Positions 43,760-55,076 of a stretch of DNA of 64,000 nt are shown one piece after another. A program made the translations under genes and the position numbers. The stretch lies in the NCBI GenBank assembly GCA_033220425.1, contig CM065652.1, positions 3,658,001 to 3,722,000 on the forward strand. The letters run 5' to 3'. Every line of letters starts with the position of its first letter. Within the stretch, counting starts at the first letter, position 1. The notes beneath the pieces were generated by a model that saw only the letters and a program-made list of their open reading frames with translations, searched no databases and was not told the origin of the DNA. The DNA is from Lepraria neglecta (taxonomy: Eukaryota; Ascomycota; Lecanoromycetes; Lecanorales; Stereocaulaceae).

Positions 43760-44817
43760 TTCGATTGTTGGTAATCCTCCTCAGGCCACCGTTGCAAGAT
43801 TGGGGGTTTTATACAGGAGTCACAGGCGGCGCGTCGTCCAGCAAGGCAGCGCAAGTGTTTGGGGCTGTTGTGCAGAGTGAGTTGGAACTCAAGTCCACTC
43901 GTTTCGCGCAATGTGGCTGAGTCAGCAGTTTTGAGGCGGACCAAAGCCTTAGATCTCGATTTTGAAATTCCTACTCTCGAGATTCACTCTCGAGGCGAAA
44001 AGATGACGACGGCACGTGTGTAAAGTCTTGCGATTTTACAACTTGTTCGACGCAAGTCTCATGACATCCATAGACCGAGTCCCCAAAGCCAGTCTAGCTG
44101 CTACGGCACCTCCTGTCTCAGGGGCTGTAAGAAGTTTTGCTTTCTATGCACCACATTTAGCCGGTAGTAGCAATCACTAGAAGAATGGTCTTTGGCATCG
44201 TGAACCATTGGCAATAGTCAACGCTATATCAAAAAATTGTAGAGGACGTTTACAATAAATTGTTAGTGGTTAGCCCAGGCAATCCTTCACAAGTTCGGAG
44301 AAAAGAGACGGCGAACTACACTCCATTCGGACCTCTCGACTTTTATTTCCACGCTCTATCATCACACCTGCCTCTCCACGTCACTCCCTTCCCAACCTCT
44401 CTTGCATCCTTCTTTGATCATTGTCTCTCCCTTACGCCATCTGTCTTTGTCACCGAGACATTACTATTGCGTTGCGTACACAGCTATCAGCCCACACCTG
44501 TCTTTTGCGGGGAGAAGGCAACGTCACCGTACAGCAACCCAGCGTGCATGCTACACGGCTACCTCAGCATCCACCATCCTTTACCTCCCCTTCTTCATCC
44601 TCTCCTTCCTGGGACTCGAGGTCCTCAGGTCTCGTTGTTGAACATTTCTGGCAGACCCAACCGAGTAGATCGGATTGTATCTGGTATTTTCCGGTCAACT
44701 CGCCGTTATAACACCACACTATTTGTCTGGTAGACATCACAACACCTGACCGCTTGAAATTGTTAGAGACATCCTCGAGACGCCAGAATCACTTCCTGAA
44801 GCTTCGTTATTGCAAAC
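43760..44817. other. Divergent promoter region of GLE1 and SSD1
   Basis: 1.06 kb. The half next to SSD1 (44330-44817) is strongly C/T-rich, consistent with a long 5' leader. A CACGTG word lies near 44013 and a repeated CTCTCGAG near 43980. A 157-codon frame at 44260-44733 starts at TTG and is compositionally just translated pyrimidine-rich leader; not called. Confidence 0.5.
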
Positions 44818-47800
44818 ATGGACCAGCAACCACAGCCTGGCGTTCCCGGCCCTGCGGGTAGGCGACTACACATTGCTCATCGACGTAGCCCGTCAGAGAT
44901 GACTCCATTGCTCAGTAAGTTCATCCCTTCAGTCTTCAGCACGACCGACATGTAAAGGGGAATGTGCCTTGGCATACCAAGCCCTTGCTGACTTGTGTTC
45001 TTTTTACAGTGGAACAACTCGCTTTGCAGCAACAGATCGAACATCTCCAGCAGCAACAGCAGCAGATATCCAGCATGCATCAGCAATACGTGAGCATGGG
45101 CATGATACCCCAACAACAACAGTTACCTACTGTAAATTACCCGCCCCAGCAGGGGCTACAACCACAAGTGACCATGGCCGGCATGTCACCCCATGCAAAC
45201 GCATTCCAATTCCCTCAACAGCAACAGCAACAGCAATTAGGCGTGCCAATGAATGCTCCTACACAGCCAGCGTCACATCGTCGGAACCAATCGGCACTCC
45301 CAAACATGGGCATGGGTCCACCTCCAGCTCCTTCCTCGGGGGCATCCGGCTCGGCATTTGGGGACTTCAATCAGCAGAATGCCGGACTTCAAGGTCGTGA
45401 CGCTGGCTCACAACGCGGTGGACGAGGTGGAGGACCACCAAGTGGCGGGGGGCATCAGCGTCGTCACTCTCTAGCTTTACCAGAGGCTAAGAAGGCCGCG
45501 GAACTGGCGCAGCAGAAGCGTACAACTTCTGGATTCCAATTCCCAATTCCAGGGGCCTCAGGCGCTTCTCCGACATCTGCGAATAGATCGGCAAGCCCGT
45601 CGACGATCGATGAAAAACCCGGTGAGGGCCAACAGACACAAACAAATACGACGGGCTTAACGGCTCGTGCAGGCAATCGAGGTGCTGTCGCCGGCCATGG
45701 AAGAAGCCAAAGCATGCTCATGGGTAACGGTCGTGGTGCGCCTCAAGGTCGTGGCGCTGGCAGCTTCCAATTCCCACCTCCAATGGCGACCAATGATGCC
45801 GGAGCCAACCCAGCAGGACAGCAATCAGATTTCCAGCGACGAGGTAGCCAGAATGGCCATGGCCGAACATCGTCGAGGAACTTTGACAGCAACTGGAGAC
45901 AGCAAGCCGGCAATCAGCCACAGATGCAAGAGCAGCAGCCTCCCATGGGCACTTTTGGTCAGAACCAGAACCCGAACGCCAATGTCTTCCAGCCCGCCCA
46001 TAGAGTCCGAGGCTCTATGAATCAGTCGATCGGATCGATTGGCCAATTCCAATTTCCCAACCAGCCGCAGCTGGTGCAACTACCACAAGGTCAAGTCATG
46101 ATCCAGCAACCACAGATGTTTCCTGGTCAGCAGCTCAACCCTATGCAGCTCCAGCAGCTGCAAGCATTGCAAGCTGCCCAGATGGGCGGCCAGCAATTCG
46201 GCATGCAAGGCAATCAGCCTACTCAGCCTCAACTATCTGCACAACAGCAAGCACGCAAAACCTTGTTCACTCCTTATCTCCCTCAAGCGAACCTTCCAGC
46301 GTTGTTATCTAATGACCAGCTTGTTGCTGGGATACTTCGAGTAAATAAGAAAAATCGTAGCGATGCATACGTGACTGCCAGCGACTTGGACGCGGACATT
46401 TTCATCTGCGGTAGCAAAGACCGAAATCGAGCCCTTGAGGGTGATTATGTCGCTATTGAACTCCTTGACGTCGATGAAGTGTGGGGCCAAAAGCGTGAGA
46501 AGGAAGAGAAGAAGAAACGTAAGGATATTTCGGACGCTCGAAGTGGTACCACCAACGCTACTGAAGGCAGGCCTCGAAGTGACTCGGCTGCCAACGGTGA
46601 CAGCGGACAAACTGGTGGCAACGAAGGCGGCCTCCGAAGGAGAGGCAGCTTGAGGCAACGACCAACACAAAAGAAGAACGATGATGTAGAAGTGGAAGGC
46701 CAGAGTCTTTTGTTGATGGAGGAGGAAGAAGTAAACGATGAACAAAAACCTTTGTATGCTGGCCATGTTGTTGCTGTCATTGAGCGTGTAGCGGGGCAGA
46801 TGTTTTCAGGGTATGTGGTTCATCCGCCCAAACCACCCACAAAGATGCTAACGGGTTGTAGCACTCTTGGACTCCTACGACCTAGTAGCCAAGCAACAAA
46901 GGAGAAGCAAGAAGCCGAGCGACAGCATCGCGATGGTGGCTCCGGCCGGCACCAGCAGGACCGTCAGCCTGACAAGCCAAAGATCGTCTGGTTCAAGCCT
47001 ACGGACAAGCGAGTACCACTCATTGCCATTCCTACTGAGCAAGCCCCCAGAGACTTTGTCGAAAAACACCAGGACTATGCTAATTGCATTTTCGTGGCAT
47101 GCATCAAGCGATGGCCGATCACCTCTCTTCATCCGTTCGGCACTCTAGTAGAGATGCTGGGTAAGATGGGGGATCTGAAAGTTGAGACCGACGCGTTGCT
47201 CAGAGATAACAACTTTGGGCCTGACGACTTTTCTGACGCTGTATTGAAAAACATTGGCTTCGATGAATGGTCAGTCAGCAACGAATCTGAGGAGGCACTT
47301 ACTTGGCGACGAGACTTCCGTATTGAGACCACCTTCACGATCGATCCTAATGGGACACAAGAGCTTGACGATGCTATCCATGTAAAGGAGCTCCCTGATG
47401 GTGTGGTTGAGGTTGGCATCCATGTCGCTGATGCAGCTCATTTCATTAAAGCAAATTCTCTTGTTGATCGTGAGGCGAAGAAGCGTGGGACCGGTGTTTA
47501 TTTAATGAACCGCGCCGTCAATATGCTTCCGCCGAGGCTTGCATCCGATATTTGTTCGCTTAGTCCTGGTGAAGAACGATTCACCGTTAGCGTGGTCTTC
47601 AAGGTCAACAGCGAGACTGGACGCGTGCTTGACGATGATGCCTGGATCGGCAAAGCAATTATCAAGAGTGCAGGAAAGCTCACCTACGATGATGTTGATG
47701 CTGTCATTGGTGGGAAGGAGGTTGAGCTTCAAGGGGCTACGGCCAAAGACATTCATACATTGAAGGTGAAGTTCCCATAGTCACTAAAATAATTAGAAGA

Positions 47801-49285
47801 AAGCTCATACTGACTACAAATAGAAAATCGCACAGAAATTCCGCCAGGCACGATATAGCTCGCGCTCGGAAGAGGTGCCTCCACTGCGCCTACTCCATCA
47901 ACTTGACGACGAAAATGTTCCGGTTGAACACAACATCTTTGACTCGACACCAGCACATGAGATTATAGAAGAACTTGCCCACAAAGCAAACACTTTTGTT
48001 GCTCAGCGGATCGCAGCTGCTTTGCCGGAGAAGGCCTTCCTTCGTCGTCAAGCTTCGCCCAACCCAAGAAGATTGACCACTTTTGCAGACAGAATGACAA
48101 GGCTTGGATATGATATTAACACTACAAGCAGCGGAACACTCCAGAACAGTCTCTTCAATGTCAAGGACGCGGATCTGCGCAAGGTATGCCTGCTTTCCTA
48201 CACTTATAAAAATTCGTATTGCTAATACCATATAGGGCATGGAAACTCTACTTGTCAAAGCCATGCAGCGAGCCAAGTATTTCGTCCTCGGACGAGCAAG
48301 ACCAGACCAGGTTCCACACTACGCCATGAACCTGCCGCTTTACACACATTTCACGAACCCATCCCGTCGATATGCTGATATAGTTGTTCATCGTCAGCTT
48401 GAGGCAGCTCTATCAAACGGCGCCATTGAATTCACCGAAGACGTTGAGAGCCTTGTCAAGACGGCCGAATCCTGCAACACCAAGAAAGATTCGGCACAGA
48501 GCGCCCAGGAGCAGAGCGTTCACATTGAGTCCTGCCGAATCATGGACAAGAAACGCGTCGAGCTTGGCAGCGAGTTCATCAGTGAAGGCATTGTTCTCTG
48601 TATTTACGAGTCGGCTTTCGACGTCCTCATACCTGAGTATGGCTTTGAGAAGCGCGTTCACTGCGATCAGCTGCCATTGAAGAAAGCTGAATTCCGTAAG
48701 GACGAGCGTGTGCTTGAGCTTTACTGGGAGAAAGGCGTACCATCCTCTGCATACGTTCCTGAGGATGAACGTCCCCATGCCAGTGCAAGCACAAGACACC
48801 ACAATAACGTCGCTGGTCGTCATGCAGACCGCAATAATCAGCAGGCCAAAGAGAATGAAGAGTTGCAGCGTCGCCAGACAGAGACCGGAACAATGTCCAC
48901 AGATGATGTTGACGCCCTCTTCGATGATGAGGATAATCTCTCGGAAATAACTGAAGCTACTGCTGGTGTATCTCTAGGCCTGTCATCATCAGATCGTCCG
49001 ACCCAAAGCATGCCTCCCTCGCCAACCCACGACGGCTCTGCTGGCGACCAGACTCCTCTCCGGACTCGGTCTGATCCGAAGCTTGCCACTAACGTTGCTG
49101 AAACGCCCGAGGCGAAATTGAGCAACAAGGAAAAATACCTGAGCTTCTTCAAGCTTAGAGAGGAAGGTGGAGAATACATACAGGATGTGACTGATATGAC
49201 ACGCGTTCCAGTCATCCTCAAAACTGATCTCACCAAGAGTCCGCCCTGCTTGACCATTCGCTCGATGAATCCTTTCGCTTTGTAG
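44818..49285 (+). CDS. SSD1: SSD1, RNase II-like mRNA-binding translational repressor
   Basis: Four exons (44818-44914, 45010-47765, 47824-48183, 48236-49285) encode 1,420 residues; the introns are 95, 58 and 52 nt. SSD1 binds cell-wall and growth mRNAs and represses their translation downstream of Cbk1/Orb6 kinases. Residues 1-470 are Gln-rich and prion-like (LQQQQQQISS, NAFQFPQQQQQQQLG), with RRNQSALP, RRHSLALPEA and HGRSQSML segments that resemble Cbk1-type H-x-R/K-x-x-S/T sites. Cold-shock-like domains follow (KTLFTPYLPQANLPALLSND, DADIFICGSKDRNRALEGDY), then the RNB domain (FTIDPNGTQELDDAIHV, GVYLMNRAVNMLPPRLASDI, YAMNLPLYTHFTNPSRRYAD). One of the four catalytic acids appears as Glu in TQELDD, in line with SSD1 being a non-enzymatic RNase II relative. 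The first exon ends in a split ATG codon. Confidence 0.94.
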
Positions 49286-50548
49286 GGTAAGGGAGGAGAA
49301 GCAAGAGAGGAACTATGGGCACTTGATAGTTGTGCCAAAAGTGAAAATTTGTACAGACCCATCAGTATGGTTTCGACGGCGCTAAGCAAGACACCAAGAC
49401 ACCAAGACACCAAGACACCAAGATACTGGCACACGGAGGAAATCACCTGCCAGCAAGTCCATAACTTTGGTAACCTCGCTTCTGGTTATCTTGGAGGATG
49501 CAGACAAAACGACGCCGTCAACTCGAATCGTGAAAAGAGGGCTCAACATGGAGGAGGATCATTTTATTAGCATAGCTTACCCAAGATCGATCAGAGTGTT
49601 CATAGCGCGCAGATTCCCCAAATATTTAGCTAGCTATTCAGTCAATATATCGAGTACAGACTACGTTCCTAGTTCTACGACTATTTTCTACAAACGCAGC
49701 TCATCTTATTACGAAGTATCTAGTCCATTTCTTTCTCCCGGATCATAGATGCCGGCCAATCGGAGTTTTAGAAGGTAGACAGGAACATCCATCGTATTCG
49801 CAACCAGTGAGTGTTTGGGAACCCTAGAGGCCGCCTCGCTGCACGAACGGCATGTAAAATCTTGGCAAGGTGACATGCTTTCCCCGCAAGGATATCGGAG
49901 CAAGCCAACTCCGCCGGTACTGACCTCGAAGCACGTTCATTACTTCTCGTTATTATATACCAGAGAGTGCCTTCAGTCATTTCCGTATTCTGACACCCAA
50001 TCTCGGTTTACCTTGGCCTTACGTGGCGTCGGCCTATTAAAATTGAATTCCCTGGAGCGTGGCAACCCCCTACCGAACAGCTTGCGTACTCCTTCTCGCT
50101 CTGTCATTCGACCACCACAAACATCGTCGACGTGAGTGTTCGAGCTCGACACATTGAACACCATTGACTGGGGACTAGTTCTCGGGTATCGGCAAGGGTT
50201 GCGCAACTTATTCAACGGCGTCCGGCTTGGGGCGAACACCCCTTGCTTCAAACTCCCCCCATCGATTTGACACTCGCAACGAGTCTTCCTCCCACTTGAC
50301 CACCCCAGTAGAACATCTTCATCATCTCACCGAAACATAACACCATCACCTCTACTAGCATTGAGTGACTTCGAGTCTGGTACCTTGGTCTGGTCAATTA
50401 ATCAATCGAAAACACACTCAACTTTCCACCCCAACTTCTCCTAAGAGAATCCTAACACACATTCGACACTCCTTCAATAACGCTTCGCACCTAGACCATA
50501 AACCATTGAAACGAAATCTCACATTAAATCAACTCAACGACCGATAAA
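49286..50548. other. Intergenic region with a small tandem repeat and long pyrimidine-rich leader
   Basis: 1.26 kb between SSD1 and the membrane-anchored gene. It holds the four-unit repeat at 49389-49420. From about 50270 to 50548 the sequence is C/T/A-rich, consistent with a promoter and 5' leader. No gene or RNA supported. Confidence 0.5.
49389..49420. repeat. Four perfect copies of an 8-bp repeat (AGACACCA)
   Basis: AGACACCA is repeated four times without error, about 100 bp after the SSD1 stop codon, so probably in its 3' UTR. Such short minisatellites commonly vary between strains. Confidence 0.85.
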
Positions 50549-52580
50549 ATGGAGCCCTGGAAGAGCTGGGCCGTCGTGGGCGTCGTGGGAGTTGGCGCAG
50601 CATACTACTACACGCAGTCAGGCAAATCGAAGCGTGTTCGAGGTCGTGCAGCTGCCATAACAGCTGACAAGGACCAGCGACGTGCATCAGAATCAAGAAA
50701 CAACAGTGATGACACGCGGAAGAAAGGGGGAAGGGAAAGGCCTCGGACGCATCAGACCAAGCTGTGAGCGATGCTGCAGATGCATCTTCAGCTTCAGTTC
50801 AGACTAGCCCCTCTGAGAGAGCGAAGAAGCGAAAAGGTGGCAAGCAACAACCTAGCAAGCTTGCTCAGAGCTCAGCTGTCGAAGTGAGCAAAGAGCGAGA
50901 GGCGGATGTCGATAATGAAGAGGAAGAGAACGAGGGAATAAGCAACGCGGATTTCGCAAAACAGCTATCCCAACTGAAGACAGGGACTTCTTTGAAGAAG
51001 TCGGTCACCACCAATGAGACCAAGAAGACTAGAAAGCAGGGCAAGCGTAACGAGCTACCTCCGGAAGTGCCCAATGGTAGTGCTTTTAAGGTGAATGGAG
51101 TTGCCAGCGCTCAGGATATGTCTACAACATCATCTACAACTGGAGCAGATGCAGACGACGATCTGTCGTTGCCAGTATCTCCAGAGTTTGGCGCAACCCA
51201 GGCTACCACACCATCGGGGCTAGAAGTGTCGGACATGCTCGAACCACCAGCGAAAGGCCCCTCTGTACTCCGCCTGACTGAGCCTGTCAATCCGCAACCA
51301 GCCAGAAAACCAAAAGAAAAGAAAGCTGCTCCAGAGCCCGAGACGAAGAAGCAGAGGCAGAATAGGCAAAAGAATGAAGAGAAGAAAGCCATGCGCGAGC
51401 AAGCCGAGAAAGACAGGCGCGTCTTGCTTGAAAAGCAACTTCGCACTGCTAGAGAGGCTGAGGGCAGGCCCGCGAAGAATGGCATGGGGGCTTCGAAACC
51501 ACCGTCTTCAAGTGCGTGGAGCAGCTCAATTAGTGCCGCGACTGAGGCTAAAGCACCACCTCCACCATCAACCAATGAGCCTTTGCTAGACACATTCGAG
51601 GAAGACACGTCTAATGCAAATTCAAGCGCAAATGGGGTCGCTAGCTCAGGGGATGGCATGTCTGTAGATGAGAAGGCGTGGAACCGTGATATACCTTCTG
51701 AGGAGGAGCAGTTGAGGTTGATCAATGAAATGGATAGTGACAATGCGTGGAGTACCGTTCCAAGTGGCAAGAGCAAGAAGAAATCAGGTACAGCGGGTAC
51801 GTTGACCGATACTGTTGCGGCTGGTGCACATGAAGCAGAATCTTCCGGAAGTAAGAAGCCTTCTTCTAACAACTCCGCACCATCTTTCACAAATGCTCAG
51901 ACACCTAACTACAACAACAAGGATACTATGTCTTCGAGCCAAGCCAAGACTCCAGCAGCCAATAACGACGCAATGGCCTCCTCCATGGCAGCGATGTCCT
52001 TGGACAACAAGGACGCCACCCCTCCCATGATAGGTAGGGACGGGAAGCCCATCGTACGCACGCCAGGTATGAGCGAGGAGGAGTATGGTATGCTGTTCTG
52101 TGAGTACGAAGACTATCTCGCAGACTGGAAGAAGACGAAATGGAGCGACGGTCGTCTCAAAGCACAGGATCCAGCTGGCCCTATCAAGATTGGAACAAAG
52201 ACCACCTCTACAGGAAAGAAGCGCGCCATCAAGAAGCGTCCTAGGCGTCCCAAGGCAAATGAAGACACCATCGATCATAGTGTCTGGAATTTGAGCAACA
52301 TCAAGGAGCATCCGGACTACGATCCTGACTGGCCTTACGCTTTGGTTCCGCATCGCTGTGATTCTGACTTTGGATCTGGTGGTAAGTAATTTTCAGAACA
52401 TGGGAGGCATCTAGTGATTAGAGTTTTTGCTAATTCCACGCAGGGAAATTCTGGACTCTCTATCATATCTATGGCAAGAAGAGAGATTACTACTCCTCTG
52501 AAGAGTACTCCACCAACGAGGAGGACTCTGACGACGAGGCGGCCACCAGCAAGGACACCACCTCCAACGACCAGGAGTAG
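50549..52580 (+). CDS. N-terminally membrane-anchored, Lys/Glu-rich hypothetical protein (one-base frameshift)
   Basis: ATG at 50549 encodes EPWKSWAVVGVVGVGAAYYY, a single N-terminal membrane segment, then a basic stretch. The frame breaks at a run of five G (50726-50730): before it reads DDTRKKG, and after it, in the next frame, GKGKASDASDQAVSDAADAS and on. Six G (or three) would keep one frame, giving about 656 residues. The long middle is Lys/Glu/Ser-rich with a probable coiled coil (about 200-240, NRQKNEEKKAMREQAEKDRR). A conserved-looking end follows: IRTPGMSEEEYGMLF-like text (IVRTPGMSEEEYGML), HPDYDPDWPYALVPHRCDSD, then an intron at 52382-52443 and KFWTLYHIYGKKRDYYSSEE. Long regions on both sides of the break look coding. 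I do not recognise a named family; ER or outer mitochondrial membrane anchoring is a guess. Confidence 0.75.
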
Positions 52581-53441
52581 CTGAGCTACCTCCTGTCTCG
52601 CGTGTGCGGCAAAATTCCAGACACTCTTCATGTTCGATCATCGGGCGGCTATCAATCACTTCATCTTGAGCGCTATCGGCAGCATACTGGACAGCGAGCG
52701 TTGAACCTAGCGATGCATCAGTGGCGCAATTTTTCATAAGCTCGTGTGTTATGCTATTCAGCAGTTTACTTCATCTTCAAAAAGCACTGGCATGGACCCC
52801 GACTATGCAAATCATTGCGATGGCGTGGAGGATCACTGGCATGGAGGAATTTTTCGCTCTCATGTACTCTACCGAGCTTTTACTTTTTCTTCGTGTACTC
52901 AAGGCCTACAGAGGAAGCTGGCATGCGGATCGATGGATAGCTACCGGAAAATGTTAAGGTCATTCCTACAACCCTTTTTCTTTTCATTACACGCAGATAC
53001 GGTCAGCTCTGCAAGGCATATTGGCTAGCCAGCTCTCACGGGCATGTCGGCTCTGCAACGGACTAGCGTCATACATCTTGTACACTAGCATCAATCAAAG
53101 GACTCTGCAGATAAACTAAAAAAAACACGGTGAAACAAGCTTCATCAAATAATGTTTGTACCCTTACTTATTGCATATTTCCGAGCATGCCCTGAGTCCA
53201 ATAATTGAGGTCCATTCATGCAGAAGTCTTGGCACGCTACCGGATGGCGGTGAAACCTCAACTCCGGCATAGAAGCGTAACATCTTGAAGCGTGTCTTCA
53301 ACATCAATTCTCGCATAATAACCCACATCCACTCATTGCTCTGTCTTTCTTTCTTCACAAACCACAGCCCGGCTATTCCTGATCCTGCATAATCCCTGGA
53401 CTCTCCAGGTTGCCACTTCCTTCCTTGCATGAGCTGCGACA
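52581..53441. other. Intergenic region
   Basis: 860 bp between the membrane-anchored gene and ERV29. T-rich tracts near 52970-52985 and an A-rich tract near 53118; nothing else supported. Confidence 0.5.
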
Positions 53442-54644
53442 ATGGCGCAAATACGGGGTACAGCTGGGTATAATCTGGGCTCACAGAACCGCTTTGGTGA
53501 GCCGGGCAGGCCAGACGCTACAAACGATCCTAGTCCGCTGGACCAGCTTAGAGAGCAGACGAATAAGATTGAGGAGTGGTTGGATACGGCTGCGGATCCT
53601 ATAAAACCGTGAGTAGCCTACCTCGTCCATCATAGCTCTGAAGGGAGGGGCTGTGAGCTGTTGCTGGTGTTGAAGATGGCTGAAGATTGGCATGCTAACA
53701 TGAAGATTGGGTTTGCAGTTACATTCCAGCAGTAGGACGATTCCTGATCGTGTGCACATTCATCGAAGATGCCATAAGGATTATGACCCAATGGAGCGAC
53801 CAACTACTCTACCTCCACGACTACCGACACAGTACATTCGCCCCCTCCTTCCCCTCTCTCCAAATCCCCTCGCCAGCAATACTAACGTATCCCAGTACCA
53901 TGGGGCCTAACCCACCTCTTCCTCCTCGTCAATGTCATCGCCATGTGCACCTGCTCCACCCTAGTCATCATCCGCAAATACCCCGAATACGCCGTCTTCG
54001 GCCTAATCGGCGTTGTCGTAACGCAAGCCCTCGGTTATGGCCTTATCTTCGACCTCAACTTCTTCCTTCGCAACCTCAGCGTAATGGGCGGTCTGCTCAT
54101 GGTTCTCAGTGACAGCTGGGTGCGGAAGAAGTTCGCTCCCGCCGGCCTGCCCCTCCCAGCGGAGAAGGATAGGAAGAAATATATCCAATTGGCTGGGAGG
54201 ATACTCTTGATCTTGCTATTTGTGGGATTCATATGGAGCGGGGATTGGGGGTTCGCGAGGATTTTGGTTAGTTTGTTTGGGTTGGTGGCTTGCGTGATGG
54301 TTGTGGTGGGATTCAAGGCCAAGTGGAGCGCGATATTATTGGTGGTGATATTGAGTGTGTTCAATTTGTTGGTCAACAACTTCTGGACGGTAAGAACATC
54401 CCCGAATATCATCGTGCGTATTGGGAGAGCCAAGCTGAACTTGTGGGTGACTAGCTACACGAACACCACCCACACAAAGACTTCGCCAAATACGATTTCT
54501 TCCAGATTCTATCCATTGTGTACGTCTTGCTTCGGCCCGCTTTTGGCACGCTCTTACTAACTCCTCTCCAGCGGCGGTCTCCTACTCTTGGTCAACATGG
54601 GCCCCGGCCAATTCAGTGTTGACGAGAAGAAGAAGGTGTACTGA
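53442..54644 (+). CDS. ERV29: ERV29/SURF4 ER cargo receptor
   Basis: Five exons (53442-53608, 53719-53831, 53896-54389, 54455-54519, 54572-54644) encode 303 residues. ERV29/SURF4 is a multispanning membrane protein that loads soluble cargo into COPII vesicles and cycles between ER and Golgi. Exon 1 is cytosolic (NLGSQNRFGEPGRPDA) and ends at the AADPIKP that joins YIPAVGRFLIVCTFIEDAIR in exon 2. The short exons restore family text: DYRH joins IPWGLTHLFLLVNVI; NNFWT joins LHEHHPHKDFAKYDFFQILS; then VGGLLLLVNMGPGQFSVDE. About seven hydrophobic helices are visible. The C-terminus ends DEKKKVY, a lysine-rich tail consistent with retrieval by COPI, though not a strict KKxx. All introns are GT-AG with good branch sites. 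Confidence 0.93.
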
Positions 54645-55076
54645 TCCGATATGCCTCAGCTATGCGTCATGCCCAATGAAAGCGATCATGCCTGTACCGC
54701 GGGCGATGTTACTGGATAGGAGAAACGTTAGTCGTACTATGAAAGGTATAGATCATGTCGAATAGGGAGATCAGGATCTTGCAAAATGCAAATGATGTAT
54801 CATAGAATCATGTTATAAAAGCTTCGTTCGACTCAGTAACATCGAAAGCAACTATCTTTACCTATGTAGGCGTCTTCGTGTCAATTTTGATACCTGAAGA
54901 TAGGTAGAACTAGGTGTGTGTAAAGCTATCCCATCTCTGTGACTGCTGCCATCCCTCCTTCTTTACCAAACATCTCGCCTCACGCACCAACCTACCCTCA
55001 AAACGTAGAGCGCGATCCGCCAGAATAGATCCATCTTCTACCTGTTCAAGGCGTTAACAGAAGAATAGCAGACAAG
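54645..55076. other. Intergenic region
   Basis: 432 bp between ERV29 and dipeptidyl-peptidase III, containing the ERV29 3' end and the promoter of the next gene. No feature supported. Confidence 0.5.

Noticed and set aside
44260-44733. 157-codon plus-strand frame upstream of SSD1
   Set aside because: It starts at TTG, has no domain, and its Pro/Leu/Ser/His composition is what a C/T-rich leader gives in any frame.
45040-45240. CAG/CAA-rich tracts that look like a microsatellite
   Set aside because: They are coding glutamine runs in the prion-like N-terminus of SSD1, a normal feature of the family.
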